DNA from: Candidatus Woesearchaeota archaeon
Lineage (GTDB): Archaea; Nanobdellota; Nanobdellia; Woesearchaeales; UBA12501
DNA length: 64,000 bases
Direction: 5' to 3'
Assembly (NCBI GenBank): GCA_030651375.1
Contig: JAUSFM010000015.1
Location: 1 to 64,000 of the forward strand
This document shows positions 50,741 to 59,680 of the stretch, in pieces. The notes under the pieces were generated by a model that was given only the letters and a program-made list of their open reading frames with translations, was not told the DNA's origin and made no database searches. The position numbers and the translations under genes were made by a program. Within the stretch, counting starts at the first letter, position 1. Each line of letters begins with the position of its first letter.

Positions 50741-51004
50741 TTATACGACGTCTTCTTCAGCAATGACCATGAAGTCTCCCACCGCAATGACTGCGCTGTA
50801 AGGAATCAGGACGTTGCCGTCTTTGTCTTTTTCCAGCTCGAGCTTCTGCGAGTAGGGCGTTGGGCCCGTCAGCACAATATGGATAAGCTCACCGGTTTTG
50901 GTTTCAAAAATAACGTCTCCTACTTCACCAAATCGCTTGCCGGTCTTAGAAACAACTGTTTTTCCGATAATCTGTTTTGAAAGGCTTTTGTCATCGTCCG
51001 CCAT
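50741..51004 (-). CDS. PRC-barrel domain protein 2
   Basis: The 87-residue protein has the PRC-barrel pattern: LSKQIIGKTVVSKTGKRFGEVGDVIFETKTGELIHIVL, LIPYSAVIAVGDFMVI. It is upstream of rfcS with a 23-base gap and is probably co-transcribed. Archaeal PRC-barrel proteins include cell-division adaptors and RNA-associated proteins; the role here is unknown. It is a second copy, unlike the one at 9137 in its first strands. Confidence 0.75.
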   Translation of the reverse strand: MADDDKSLSKQIIGKTVVSKTGKRFGEVGDVIFETKTGELIHIVLTGPTPYSQKLELEKDKDGNVLIPYSAVIAVGDFMVIAEEDVV

Positions 51005-51143
51005 TGCTATCCCCTCGATCGTGTTGCTGGTCTCCCTCTTTTTTATAAATCTCTAAAACGGGTAGTACTATTTAAATTTTTCTTTTAAAATACTCAGAAT
51101 AACTTAGAATACATTTAAATAATAGTCTCGCATTAAAAAGCAC

Positions 51144-52217
51144 ATGAGCATCGAGGAACGTTTTGGCCTCATCAAAGAGGTTGGCGAGGAAATTCTGACT
51201 GAAGAAGAGCTGCGCGAGCTGCTGGTACAGAATAAGCACCCGGTGGCATACGATGGCTTTGAGCCCAGCGGCACCATGCACATTGCCCAAGGCCTGCTTC
51301 GGGCAATCAACGTCAACAAGATGCTTTCTGCAGGATGTACGTTCACCATGTGGGTTGCCGACTGGTTTGCGTGGGCCAACAATAAGCTCGGCGGCGACCT
51401 CGACAAAATCCATGTGTGCGGCGAGTACATGATTGAAGTGTGGAAAGCATGCGGCATGGACACAGGCAAGGTGAAGTTTGTCTGGGTTTCAGAGAAGGTC
51501 AATGACCCTGAATACTGGAAAATTGTCATGGAAGTTGCCCGGCACTCAACGGTACAGCGTATCCTGCGATGTAGCCAAATCATGGGCCGGAGTGAAAAAG
51601 ACGTTTTGCAGGCATCACAAATCCTCTACCCTTGCATGCAGTGCGCTGACGTGATGTACCTCGACGTGGACATCTGCCAGCTCGGCATGGACCAGCGGAA
51701 AGTCAACGTGCTTGCGCGTGAGCTTGGGCCAAAACTCGGATTCAAAAAGCCCGTCGTTGTTAGCCACCATATGCTCATGGGCCTTGGCCAGCCGCCGAAA
51801 TCAGACCTTGACTCCATTGAACGCGCCACCGAGCTCAAGATGTCAAAATCAAAGCCACACACCGCCATCTTCATGACTGACACTCCCGATATGGTGCGCG
51901 AAAAAATAATGAAAGCCTACTGCCCGGTCGGCGTCACGTTTGAAAATCCGCTCATGGAATACGCAAAATACATCATCTTTCCCAAACAAAACACTCTTTC
52001 CCTTACCCGTCCGGCGAAATTCGGCGGCGACATCACACTGCCAACCTATGCAGAACTTGAACAGCTCTACGCTGCCGGAAAACTCCACCCCATGGACCTC
52101 AAGACCGCGGTTGCAGAAGCCCTGGTGAATCTGCTCGCGCCGGTGCAGAAGCATTTTGCCAGCGGCAAGCCGCAAAAACTCCTCGAGCAGATACGCTCCT
52201 TTGATATCACCCGTTAA
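51144..52217 (+). CDS. tyrS: tyrosyl-tRNA synthetase
   Basis: The 357-residue class I synthetase is of archaeal/eukaryotic type: YDGFEPSGTMHIAQGLL (HIGH region as HIAQ), MWVADWFAWANN, YMIEVWKACGMD, the QLGMDQRKVNVLAREL tyrosine-site helix and KMSKSKPHTAIFMTD (KMSKS loop). It charges tRNA-Tyr. The start is preceded by a TATA-like ACATTTAAATAATAG. Confidence 0.93.
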   Translation: MSIEERFGLIKEVGEEILTEEELRELLVQNKHPVAYDGFEPSGTMHIAQGLLRAINVNKMLSAGCTFTMWVADWFAWANNKLGGDLDKIHVCGEYMIEVWKACGMDTGKVKFVWVSEKVNDPEYWKIVMEVARHSTVQRILRCSQIMGRSEKDVLQASQILYPCMQCADVMYLDVDICQLGMDQRKVNVLARELGPKLGFKKPVVVSHHMLMGLGQPPKSDLDSIERATELKMSKSKPHTAIFMTDTPDMVREKIMKAYCPVGVTFENPLMEYAKYIIFPKQNTLSLTRPAKFGGDITLPTYAELEQLYAAGKLHPMDLKTAVAEALVNLLAPVQKHFASGKPQKLLEQIRSFDITR

Positions 52218-52270
52218 AAAAAGTAAAAAAGTAAAATAAGCATCAAACTATCAAAACCAAGAGGTGTCGT

Positions 52271-53329
52271 GTGTCCCGCATCAGTGCCGTGCAGAACTTA
52301 TTGCGCGCCAAAAAAATCAGCGGCCTCATCATGAGCAATCTGCATGACGACGTGCCGAACCCCAACATTTTCTATTTTCTCGGCGCGCAGGCAAATGGGC
52401 TCGTCGTCATTCCTGCAGCACGCTCTCCGTTGCTTTTTCTCTCGCCGCTTGAAGAAGCCCCACGGCTGAACGCGCGCGTGCGCATCACTCGCTATTCATC
52501 ACGAAAAGACCTTACCTCCTTGCTGAAAAAAGAGCTACGCGGCGCAGCCATCGGCGTTGATGCTGCCCATTGCACTGCCCAAACCTATCTCGCGCTCAAG
52601 CGCCTCACCGGGAAAAAACTTGTTCCTGCATCCGACCTTGTTGACACCTTGCGCAGTGTGAAAAGCCCCAGCGAAGTGCGCATCATGGAAAAAGCATGCA
52701 ACATCAGCGATGCAATTCTTCGTTCATGCATCCAAAAATTCCGCTCGTTTACCACAGAAAAAGACGTCGAGGAATTTCTGATTGCCGAAACAAAAAAAAA
52801 GGGATGCGAACTATCATTTCCTCCGATTGTTGCTTCCGGTGCGCATGCGGCATGCCCGCATTATCACGCAAAAGCAGCCAAACTTGCGCGTGGTTTTTGC
52901 GTTCTTGATTTTGGCGTACGCTATCGCGGATACTGCACTGACACCACGCGAACTATTTTTATCGGCTCTCCCACCCAACACGAGCGTGATGTGTACGATC
53001 GCCTGCGCATTGCGCAGGAATTACTCATTGCGCAATCCGTGCCCGGCACGCAGTGCGGCGCCTTGCACGAAAAAGCAGTTTCCCTTCTGGGGCCGTTTGC
53101 AAAATACTTCATCCACAGCCTCGGCCACGGTGTTGGCTTGGAAATTCATGAAGCACCCGGCGTTGGCGCGCCATCTAAAACAGTGCTCAAGAAGAATATG
53201 GTCATCACGATTGAACCAGGTATCTACCTGCCGAATGAGTATGGCATTCGCATCGAGGATACGATACTTGTTGGAAACGAGCCACGCTCACTGACGCGCA
53301 TTTCAAAAGAACTCATCACTATCGATTAA
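52271..53329 (+). CDS. M24 family metallopeptidase (Xaa-Pro dipeptidase/aminopeptidase P-like)
   Basis: The 352-residue protein has a creatinase-like N-terminal domain and a pita-bread M24 catalytic domain. The five metal ligands are visible: DFGVRYRGYCTDTTRTI (two Asp), HSLGHGVGLEIHE (His), ITIEPG (Glu) and IRIEDT (Glu). SGAHAACPHYHA also matches. It would cleave X-Pro peptides. Start GTG 52271 follows an AGAGGTGTC ribosome-binding site. Confidence 0.88.
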   Translation: MSRISAVQNLLRAKKISGLIMSNLHDDVPNPNIFYFLGAQANGLVVIPAARSPLLFLSPLEEAPRLNARVRITRYSSRKDLTSLLKKELRGAAIGVDAAHCTAQTYLALKRLTGKKLVPASDLVDTLRSVKSPSEVRIMEKACNISDAILRSCIQKFRSFTTEKDVEEFLIAETKKKGCELSFPPIVASGAHAACPHYHAKAAKLARGFCVLDFGVRYRGYCTDTTRTIFIGSPTQHERDVYDRLRIAQELLIAQSVPGTQCGALHEKAVSLLGPFAKYFIHSLGHGVGLEIHEAPGVGAPSKTVLKKNMVITIEPGIYLPNEYGIRIEDTILVGNEPRSLTRISKELITID

Positions 53330-53393
53330 AACTGACTAAACCTAAACTAATAAATTAAAAATGTAAAGAAAAAGAAATAAAAAAAGAGAAATT

Positions 53394-53636
53394 TTATCTT
53401 CTCTTTCTTCGTCCGCCGCGGTTCATCTTGACGCAGGCGACGTTTCCTTTCTTATCAATAAAATACAGGTGGCCTTGTTTTCGCTTGACGCCCACTTTGG
53501 CGACAACCGTCTGGGTTACCTTACCTTTTTTTCGTCCGCGTGCCATTTTTGCGCAGGCGACGTTTCCTTTCTTGTCAAGAAAATATAAATACCCTGATTT
53601 TCGCTTAACCGCGGTATTCGCTACAATCGTTGCCAT
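53394..53636 (-). CDS. small basic protein with two tandem repeats
   Basis: The open frame goes further up, but ATG 53634-53636 with an AAAGAGGT ribosome-binding site gives an 80-residue product made of two near-identical units of about 37 residues: VKRKSGYLYFLDKKGNVACAK and VKRKQGHLYFIDKKGNVACVK, each followed by a Gly/Arg/Lys-rich stretch (ARGRKKGK; NRGGRRKRR). It has a net strong positive charge and single Cys residues in each repeat. It is probably a nucleic-acid-binding or ribosome-associated protein; similar small repeat proteins occur in Woesearchaeota-like genomes. The function is unknown. Confidence 0.65.
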   Translation of the reverse strand: MATIVANTAVKRKSGYLYFLDKKGNVACAKMARGRKKGKVTQTVVAKVGVKRKQGHLYFIDKKGNVACVKMNRGGRRKRR

Positions 53637-53754
53637 GGTTGTACCTCTTTTTTCGTTGTTTAGTATCGTCAGGAATTCAACTGAACCCCCTTCCTGTCGA
53701 GAATATACGCATCTCTCCTTAATAAAGTTTTTGTTTGGCATGGAAAAAACAGAA

Positions 53755-53765
53755 GGTTTATATAG
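53755..53765 (+). promoter_or_regulatory. TATA box of the PAN gene
   Basis: GGTTTATATAG is centred 27 bases before ATG 53787. Confidence 0.55.
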
Positions 53766-53786
53766 CTCTTCGGCGATTCTGTCGTC

Positions 53787-54932
53787 ATGCCTTCAACCAA
53801 CGACGAAGATATTCTGAACAAAGTCATGGCACATTATACTATCGATGTTTCTGCCGTTGAAGAAGAAAATCGGGTGCTCCGCGAGACCGTTAACAGCCTG
53901 AAAGACGAGCTGGGCAAGTTCAACAAAACCCCTCTTTTGATTGCTGAAGTGAAAGAACTTATCGGCGAGAACGTGATTCTCCGGCTCAATAACGGCAATG
54001 AATTTTTTGTTGATGTTTCTTCGGCGTGCAGTGACGCGCGGCCGGGCGACACGGTTCTGGTCGAGCAGCGCAACCTTACCGTCGTCAAAAAACTGTCAAA
54101 ACAGAAAAAGTTTAACGTTGAAAAATTTGTCATCATCGAAAAGCCAACTATTTCGTGGGAACAAATTGGCGGCCTTTCAGTGCAGGCCAATGAAATTCGT
54201 GAAGTTATTGAACTTCCCCTGCTAAAGCCGGAGCTGTTCAAAAAAGTCGGCATCTCGCCACCAAAGGGGATTCTGCTGCACGGTGAGCCGGGCACGGGAA
54301 AAACGCTGCTCGCAAAGGCGGTTGCGGCATCGACCAATTCCACGTTCATTGAAATTGTGGGCTCTGAGCTGGTGCAGAAATTTATTGGCGAGGGCTCAAA
54401 GCTCGTCAAGGAAATTTTTGCCTTGGCACGGGAAAAAGCCCCCTCAATCATTTTCATCGATGAAATCGACGCCATTGCCGCGACGCGCATTGACATCGGC
54501 ACGTCCGGCGAGCGCGAAGTACAGCGCACATTCATGCAGCTGCTTGCTGAAGTGGACGGGTTCAAGCCGTTGGGCAATGTCAAAATAATCGGCTGCACCA
54601 ACCGCAAGGATATTCTCGACCCGGCCATTATGCGGCCCGGCAGGCTTGACCGGATAATTGAGGTACCACCTCCTTCGGTTGAGGGCATCAAGGAAATTTT
54701 CAAGATTCACACAGCGCCGATGAAGCTCGCAAAAATAAATATCGATGAACTCGGCGTGCTGATGACTGGTTTTTCCGGCGCCGACATAAAATCCGTGTGC
54801 ACCGAAGCAGGCTATTTTGCCATCCGTACCGATCGGTTCATCGTCAGCCAGCAGGATTTCAAGAGCGCCATTGAGAAAATCAAAAAAGCGAAGAACGAGG
54901 ATCCGACGGATCACCGCGCAATGTTTGGGTAA
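53787..54932 (+). CDS. pan: proteasome-activating nucleotidase PAN
   Basis: The 381-residue protein has an N-terminal coiled coil (VEEENRVLRETVNSLKDEL), an OB domain (VILRLNNGNEFFVDVSS), then the AAA+ core: ISWEQIGGLSVQ, LLHGEPGTGKTLLAKAVA (Walker A), IIFIDEIDAI (Walker B), DGFKPLGNVKIIGCTN, RPGRLDRIIEV. It unfolds proteins for the 20S proteasome. The C-terminus is MFG where a HbYX motif is expected: Phe replaces Tyr. The proteasome core is not in the window. It is shorter than typical 400-residue PANs. Confidence 0.9.
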   Translation: MPSTNDEDILNKVMAHYTIDVSAVEEENRVLRETVNSLKDELGKFNKTPLLIAEVKELIGENVILRLNNGNEFFVDVSSACSDARPGDTVLVEQRNLTVVKKLSKQKKFNVEKFVIIEKPTISWEQIGGLSVQANEIREVIELPLLKPELFKKVGISPPKGILLHGEPGTGKTLLAKAVAASTNSTFIEIVGSELVQKFIGEGSKLVKEIFALAREKAPSIIFIDEIDAIAATRIDIGTSGEREVQRTFMQLLAEVDGFKPLGNVKIIGCTNRKDILDPAIMRPGRLDRIIEVPPPSVEGIKEIFKIHTAPMKLAKINIDELGVLMTGFSGADIKSVCTEAGYFAIRTDRFIVSQQDFKSAIEKIKKAKNEDPTDHRAMFG

Positions 54933-55141
54933 ATTTTCATATCTCTTTTTTTCCGTATTCTTTAGAACTAAAAAAGAAATAAAAATGCACAGCTCAGCAG
55001 TTACTTCCCTCTGCCACTGCGGCACGGGTGTTCACTTAATCACGGCTGTGCAGCATGAAGAATGGTGCACTAGTATTTAAACCTTTATCAGTATGCTCCA
55101 TCCCCATCAAATTTTTAAACAAAAAATCAATTGTTCTTTCT

Positions 55142-56296
55142 ATGGATTACCGTGATCATATCCTCCAGATGGTGAGCATGAAAGGCCCGATTTTGCCGGC
55201 ACACATAAACCGTGACCTGAAGCGCGACCTCATTTTCACCGCCGCCATGTTGTCCGAGTTGGTGGACAACAAAAAAATGAAGCTCACCCGGCTCAAGGTC
55301 GGCGGCTCACCGTTGTATTACCTTCCCGGACAGGAGCACCGGCTCCAGTATTTTTCAAAACATCTCCATGAAAAAGAGCAAAAGGCCTACGAACTTTTGC
55401 GCACCAATAAAATTCTTGCCGACCGCGAGCAGGAGCCAGTGATTCGCGCGGCGCTGCGTGAAATTAAAGATTTTGCCATGCCGCTTGATGTGACCACCGG
55501 CGGCGCAACCACCTTGTTCTGGAAATGGTATCTCCTGCCACCTTCTGAAGCAGAAACACTCATCAAGGAAAAAATGCTGGGCGTGCAAACCCCCACAGCA
55601 TCAGTGCCCTCTGTTTCGCCAGCATCTTCTTCGCCTCTCTCTGCAATTCCTTTTCCCCTCTCTTCGTCGCCATCGTCGGTTTTTGATGCGATTCAGGAGC
55701 ATAAAAAACAGCTGCTGCAAGAGCTTAGCAACGTGCCTCAACAGATTCCTGTTTCTGAACAAAAACAACCACCTACCCCCTTGCCCTCCTCACCACATTC
55801 GTCATTGCTTTCATCCTCTCAACCAGTGCCGGTGGTAGTGCCCTTGCAAGAACTCGTTGCCGGCAAAAAACAGAAAAAGAAAAAAACAGAAAAAGAAAAA
55901 CGCGTAGAATTCAGTGATCACCAAGAACTGCAGCAAAAACTCAGCGAAGAACAAGAACTGTTCGCGCCGCTTGCCGAGCCAACCGATGACGATTTTTATC
56001 ACACAGTCAAAAAATACTTCGACGCCAATACCATCATCATCAAAAAACTATCCATCATCAGAAAAAACAGCGAGCTTGAAGCAGACATCAGCGTCGCCAG
56101 CGCAGTCGGGCCACTTGCATTTTACTGTCGGGCAAAAAACAAACAGCGCTGTTCAGAAGGAGACCTGAGCACCGTATTTCTTGAGGGTCAGCGCAGAAAA
56201 TTACCCGTGCTGTTTCTCATCACCGGTGAGATTACAAAAAAAGCAACAACCTTATTAAGCAGCGAGTTTACCACAATCACTATCAAAAACCTATAG
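55142..56296 (+). CDS. winged-helix protein with possible PD-(D/E)XK-like domain
   Basis: The 384-residue protein has an N-terminal winged-helix domain (YRDHILQMVSMKGP, INRDLKRDLIFTAAMLSELV, LKVGGSPLYYLPGQE), a helical domain, a long Ser/Pro/Gln-rich linker (about 160-255) with a Lys-rich patch, and a C-terminal domain of about 105 residues. There, ELEADISVASAVGPLAFYCRAKNK resembles a (E)...D...K restriction-endonuclease-like core. ATG 55142 fits the TATA box at 55111-55120; longer upstream frames are not supported. FEN1 follows eight bases later, so it is probably a DNA-repair or replication partner. The function is unknown. Confidence 0.6.
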   Translation: MDYRDHILQMVSMKGPILPAHINRDLKRDLIFTAAMLSELVDNKKMKLTRLKVGGSPLYYLPGQEHRLQYFSKHLHEKEQKAYELLRTNKILADREQEPVIRAALREIKDFAMPLDVTTGGATTLFWKWYLLPPSEAETLIKEKMLGVQTPTASVPSVSPASSSPLSAIPFPLSSSPSSVFDAIQEHKKQLLQELSNVPQQIPVSEQKQPPTPLPSSPHSSLLSSSQPVPVVVPLQELVAGKKQKKKKTEKEKRVEFSDHQELQQKLSEEQELFAPLAEPTDDDFYHTVKKYFDANTIIIKKLSIIRKNSELEADISVASAVGPLAFYCRAKNKQRCSEGDLSTVFLEGQRRKLPVLFLITGEITKKATTLLSSEFTTITIKNL

Positions 56297-56303
56297 GTGG
56301 GGC

Positions 56304-57338
56304 ATGGGAACCAAACTCAAAGACCTCGTCATCAAACAGCCAATCACCATTGACGAGCTGAAAAATAAAACACTCGTCGTTGATTCGTTTAACGTTCTGT
56401 ACCAGTTTCTGACGACGATTCGCATGGGAGACGGTTCGCCGCTGCGGGATTCAGCAGGAAATATCACCTCGCACCTGAACGGCCTTTTCTATCGCACAAC
56501 CAACTTGATGAACCGTGGCCTGCGCCTTGCGTTTGTTTTTGACGGCAAGCCACCGGCGCTGAAAGCGCAGGAACGTGAGAAGCGAAATCAGGCAAAAATT
56601 GAGGCGCAAAAAAAATATGAGCACGCCGCTGCCGAAGAAAACATCGAGGACATGAAAAAATATGGGGCGCGCACCGCCCGCCTGACAAGCGAGATGGTGG
56701 CTGAGGCAAAAAAACTCATTGAAGCGCTTGGCCTGCCCGTTATTCAGGCGCCTTCGGAAGGCGAAGCGCAGGCAGCTTTCATAGTGGCGCAGGGCGATGC
56801 CTTTGCTGAAGTCAGTCAGGATTACGACTGCGTTGTCTTCGGCGTTCCCCGCCTTGTGCGAAACCTCACAGTGTCTGAAAAGCGAAAACTGCCGAGCAAA
56901 CTTGCATACCAAACCGTGGCGCCGGAGCTAATCACACTGAAAGATAATCTCAAATCATGGGGCATTTCACAGGATCAGCTCATTGCCCTTGCTATGCTCG
57001 TTGGCACTGATTTTAACCCGGGCGGCATTCACGGCATCGGCCCGAAAAACGCGCTGAAGCTGGTGAAGAAACATGACACCCATTTTGACGCGCTCTTCAA
57101 AGAAGTCAAATGGAGCGACCATTTTGACACTGACTGGCACGAAATATTTGACACGTTCAAGCACATTCCGACGACAACCGATTATGCGCTTTCGTGGAAG
57201 CCCATCAACACTGAAAAAGTCGTTGAGCTCCTCTGTGAGGCGCACGATTTTTCAAAACAGCGCATTGAAGAGCACCTTGCGAAACTGAGTGAAGCGCAGA
57301 AGGGAAAAAAGCAGAAAGGATTGGGTGACTTTTTCTAA
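56304..57338 (+). CDS. fen: flap endonuclease FEN1
   Basis: The 344-residue protein is a complete archaeal FEN1: MGTKLKDLV start, LVVDSFNVLYQFL, FDGKPPALKAQE, the acidic catalytic residues in PSEGEAQAAF and SQDYDCVVFG, GTDFNPGGIHGIGPKNALKL (helix-hairpin-helix), and a PCNA-binding C-terminus QKGLGDFF (residues 337-344). It cuts Okazaki flaps. It is in an operon with the winged-helix/PD-(D/E)XK-like gene. Confidence 0.95.
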   Translation: MGTKLKDLVIKQPITIDELKNKTLVVDSFNVLYQFLTTIRMGDGSPLRDSAGNITSHLNGLFYRTTNLMNRGLRLAFVFDGKPPALKAQEREKRNQAKIEAQKKYEHAAAEENIEDMKKYGARTARLTSEMVAEAKKLIEALGLPVIQAPSEGEAQAAFIVAQGDAFAEVSQDYDCVVFGVPRLVRNLTVSEKRKLPSKLAYQTVAPELITLKDNLKSWGISQDQLIALAMLVGTDFNPGGIHGIGPKNALKLVKKHDTHFDALFKEVKWSDHFDTDWHEIFDTFKHIPTTTDYALSWKPINTEKVVELLCEAHDFSKQRIEEHLAKLSEAQKGKKQKGLGDFF

Positions 57339-57400
57339 CATCGCTTTTCCCCTCCTATGTCTCCACAAACTTAATAAGCTCTTTTCTCACCAATCGCCGT

Positions 57401-58969
57401 ATGCAACTTCGAGAAGCCCTTACTGGAAGATTAACTGAAAAAGAATTAGGAATTCTCCGCGCATCCTATGACACTGTTGGCACCATTGCTATTCTTGAAA
57501 TCTCTCCGCTTCTCAAAAAAAAAGAAACACTTATTGCACAAGCACTGCTCGATACCAACTCGCACATCAAAACCGTGGTGAAGAAAAAAAGCATCAGGAG
57601 CGGAAAGCTTCGCCTCCAAGACTACACTCATCTGCTCGGTGAAAAAACCACAAAAACAGTTCACAAAGAAAGCGGGCTTGAGTTTCTCCTCGACATCAAA
57701 GATGTTTATTTTTCAGTCCGCCTCTCTTCCGAGCGCCTGCGGGTTGCCCAGCAAATAAAAAAAGGCGAGCTCGTGCTCGTGCTGTTTTCCGGCTGTGCTC
57801 CTTATCCCTGCGTTTTTGCCAAGCACAGCCCGGCAAAAATGATTTATGGCATCGAGTTGAACAAAGAAGGCCATTGGTATGGCCGTGAGAATGTGGTGCG
57901 CAACCGAATTCAAAATGTGTTTCTCATGCAAGGTGATGTTAAGAAAATCTTGCCGGAGATAACCAGACACCTAACCGGATTGAAATGCTCGCTGAACTCC
58001 TCCGAATTCAACACCGTCATGAAACAAAAGCCCTCGTTGGTCGAGCTGTATGTGACCTTCGAAGAATGCATGAGTCCTGTGCTGCTTGAAAAGCGCATCA
58101 AAACCCTTATCACCTATAGCATCGAGCCGGTTGTGCACGCGCCGTGGAACGAAAACGGTGAAAGCACCAGCCTTGCTGCTGATGGCACGCGCCTTGCCAG
58201 AAACCTGCATCTCTATTTCACGCTCGGCAAGCTGGCCAAAAAATACAACATGAAAGTTATTATCCACGCTGCCCACGAGCATGAAGAACGCAGCGACCAC
58301 CGGAAACGCATGCTTGAGAATGTTCCCAAACTACACGACTATTTCCGCTGGTTTTATTTCGAGAACATTGTTCGCTCCTGCAGCAAAAGCCTTACCGACC
58401 TCCAACAGCTCATTGGCTGCGGCATCAAAAATGTGTGCTTTGACACCTGTCACCTGTATGAAGATTTTAAAGACAATAAACTCATGCTGAAAACAGTTGA
58501 AGAATTATTCAACTTGCCGGTCAACCTTTATTTCCATCTTGCGGATTCCGACGGCAGAATCCACGCCATGGAAATCGGCAAAGGAAAGGTTGATTTCAAG
58601 CAGATTGTTCCTTTCTTGACGTCAGGCATTGCCGAGATTGACTGCAAAAATTATAAAAAACCTGGTGAGATGATTCGCAGCAGAAATTTGCTCGGTGCGT
58701 ACCCCAAAAAATTCGATCGGATTCTCATGCCCCTTCCCAAAAGCGCTGAGTCGTTTCTCGGCATCACACTTCAGGCAATCAAGCCCGGTGGCATTATCCA
58801 TTTCTATGATTTTGCCCATGAAAGCGAAATGCCAAAATCAAGCATTGCGAAAATAGGAAAGGCCTGCGCACAGGAAAAGAAAAAATACCAAATTCTTTCA
58901 TGGAACGTGTGCGGAACCTATGCGCCCGGGAAACACCGGGTGTGTGTTGACATTCGTGTCTTGAACTAA
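57401..58969 (+). CDS. Trm5-like tRNA methyltransferase with inserted TIM-barrel domain
   Basis: The 522-residue protein has two parts of a class I SAM methyltransferase resembling archaeal Trm5: residues 1-190 (TVGTIAILEISP, LVLVLFSGCAPYPCVFAK, YGIELNKEGHWYGREN, GDVKKILPEI) and residues 435-522 (KFDRILMPLPKSA, KPGGIIHFYDF, KHRVCVDIRV). Between them about 240 residues form an AP-endonuclease-IV/xylose-isomerase-type TIM barrel, with candidate ligands H246, H289, E321, D348, H351, H379 and E412 in order (VVHAPW, IIHAAHE, YFENIV, CFDTCHLYED, YFHLADSDGRIH, AEIDC). Trm5 alone makes m1G37. The insertion sits between motifs for SAM and the NPPY-type catalytic loop (MPLP). The combined function is unknown. 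Confidence 0.75.
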   Translation: MQLREALTGRLTEKELGILRASYDTVGTIAILEISPLLKKKETLIAQALLDTNSHIKTVVKKKSIRSGKLRLQDYTHLLGEKTTKTVHKESGLEFLLDIKDVYFSVRLSSERLRVAQQIKKGELVLVLFSGCAPYPCVFAKHSPAKMIYGIELNKEGHWYGRENVVRNRIQNVFLMQGDVKKILPEITRHLTGLKCSLNSSEFNTVMKQKPSLVELYVTFEECMSPVLLEKRIKTLITYSIEPVVHAPWNENGESTSLAADGTRLARNLHLYFTLGKLAKKYNMKVIIHAAHEHEERSDHRKRMLENVPKLHDYFRWFYFENIVRSCSKSLTDLQQLIGCGIKNVCFDTCHLYEDFKDNKLMLKTVEELFNLPVNLYFHLADSDGRIHAMEIGKGKVDFKQIVPFLTSGIAEIDCKNYKKPGEMIRSRNLLGAYPKKFDRILMPLPKSAESFLGITLQAIKPGGIIHFYDFAHESEMPKSSIAKIGKACAQEKKKYQILSWNVCGTYAPGKHRVCVDIRVLN

Positions 58970-58974
58970 AAGAA

Positions 58975-59562
58975 TCACGGCCGTATCCACTTGATATCAT
59001 AATACGTGACTGAATCTTCTTCATCCACCACACCGATGAGCAGGTGTTTTTTGGTGCTGTGCGCCACGCGGTTCTTTGCGCTGAATTCGTACCACGTCAT
59101 GGTTGAGCCCTCATGCACCGGATACACAATCCACTTGGCGTGGTCTTCGCCCGGCTTGACGCCGCGCTCGTACACGCGAAAGTCAGCGCCGAACTTGAGC
59201 GCTGTTTTCACAATAAATCCTCGGTTGCGCAGGTCTTTGAAAACGCAGTACTTAATCCAGAACATCGACTCAATTTTTTCTGCGCGGCGAACGAACTGTT
59301 CCTCGCTCATCGGCCTGCCGCGTTTGTCAAGAATGTCCAGTTTTCCTTTTTCAAACAGAAACAATGCCTCGATGAACGTGAGCCGGACACGCTGCCTGCT
59401 GATTGCCCCGAATCTGCTCTGTTCGTAGAATACACGCGCTGCATCGGAATTTTCAGTCAGCACACGCTCGGCAACCATGGTTGCCGCGACTTTCTTTTCA
59501 CTTTTCTTGTCCGTTGTTACGTCTTTTGATTCCTGCTTCTGTTCAATCTTTTCTGGTGTCAT
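58975..59562 (-). CDS. endA: tRNA-splicing endonuclease EndA
   Basis: The 195-residue protein is a homotetramer-type archaeal EndA. The C-terminal domain has the catalytic triad Tyr (FRVYERGVKPG), His (EDHAKWIVYPV) and Lys (STKKHLLIGVV), and ends SVTYYDIKWIRP. The N-terminal leader (EKIEQKQESKD) is charged. The frame is open upstream through the tRNA region, but ATG 59560-59562 is the sensible start; a short acidic leader starting from TTG about 60 bases earlier cannot be ruled out. tRNA-Arg lies just upstream on the same strand. Confidence 0.9.
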   Translation of the reverse strand: MTPEKIEQKQESKDVTTDKKSEKKVAATMVAERVLTENSDAARVFYEQSRFGAISRQRVRLTFIEALFLFEKGKLDILDKRGRPMSEEQFVRRAEKIESMFWIKYCVFKDLRNRGFIVKTALKFGADFRVYERGVKPGEDHAKWIVYPVHEGSTMTWYEFSAKNRVAHSTKKHLLIGVVDEEDSVTYYDIKWIRP

Positions 59563-59680
59563 AGTATTCTCCACAGCGCTGCGTTCTGCCACGATTTGTG
59601 CTGCAGGCAGTGCTGCTTCAATTGTGCTTAGATAAACATAAATGATATTAAAACCTTTGCTTTTGAACAAAAAATAAAAA

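Noticed and set aside
54817-55080. open frame between PAN and the winged-helix gene
   Set aside because: It overlaps the end of the PAN gene in another frame, has no ribosome-binding site, and its sequence is unlike any domain. Only the promoter of the next gene is visible here.
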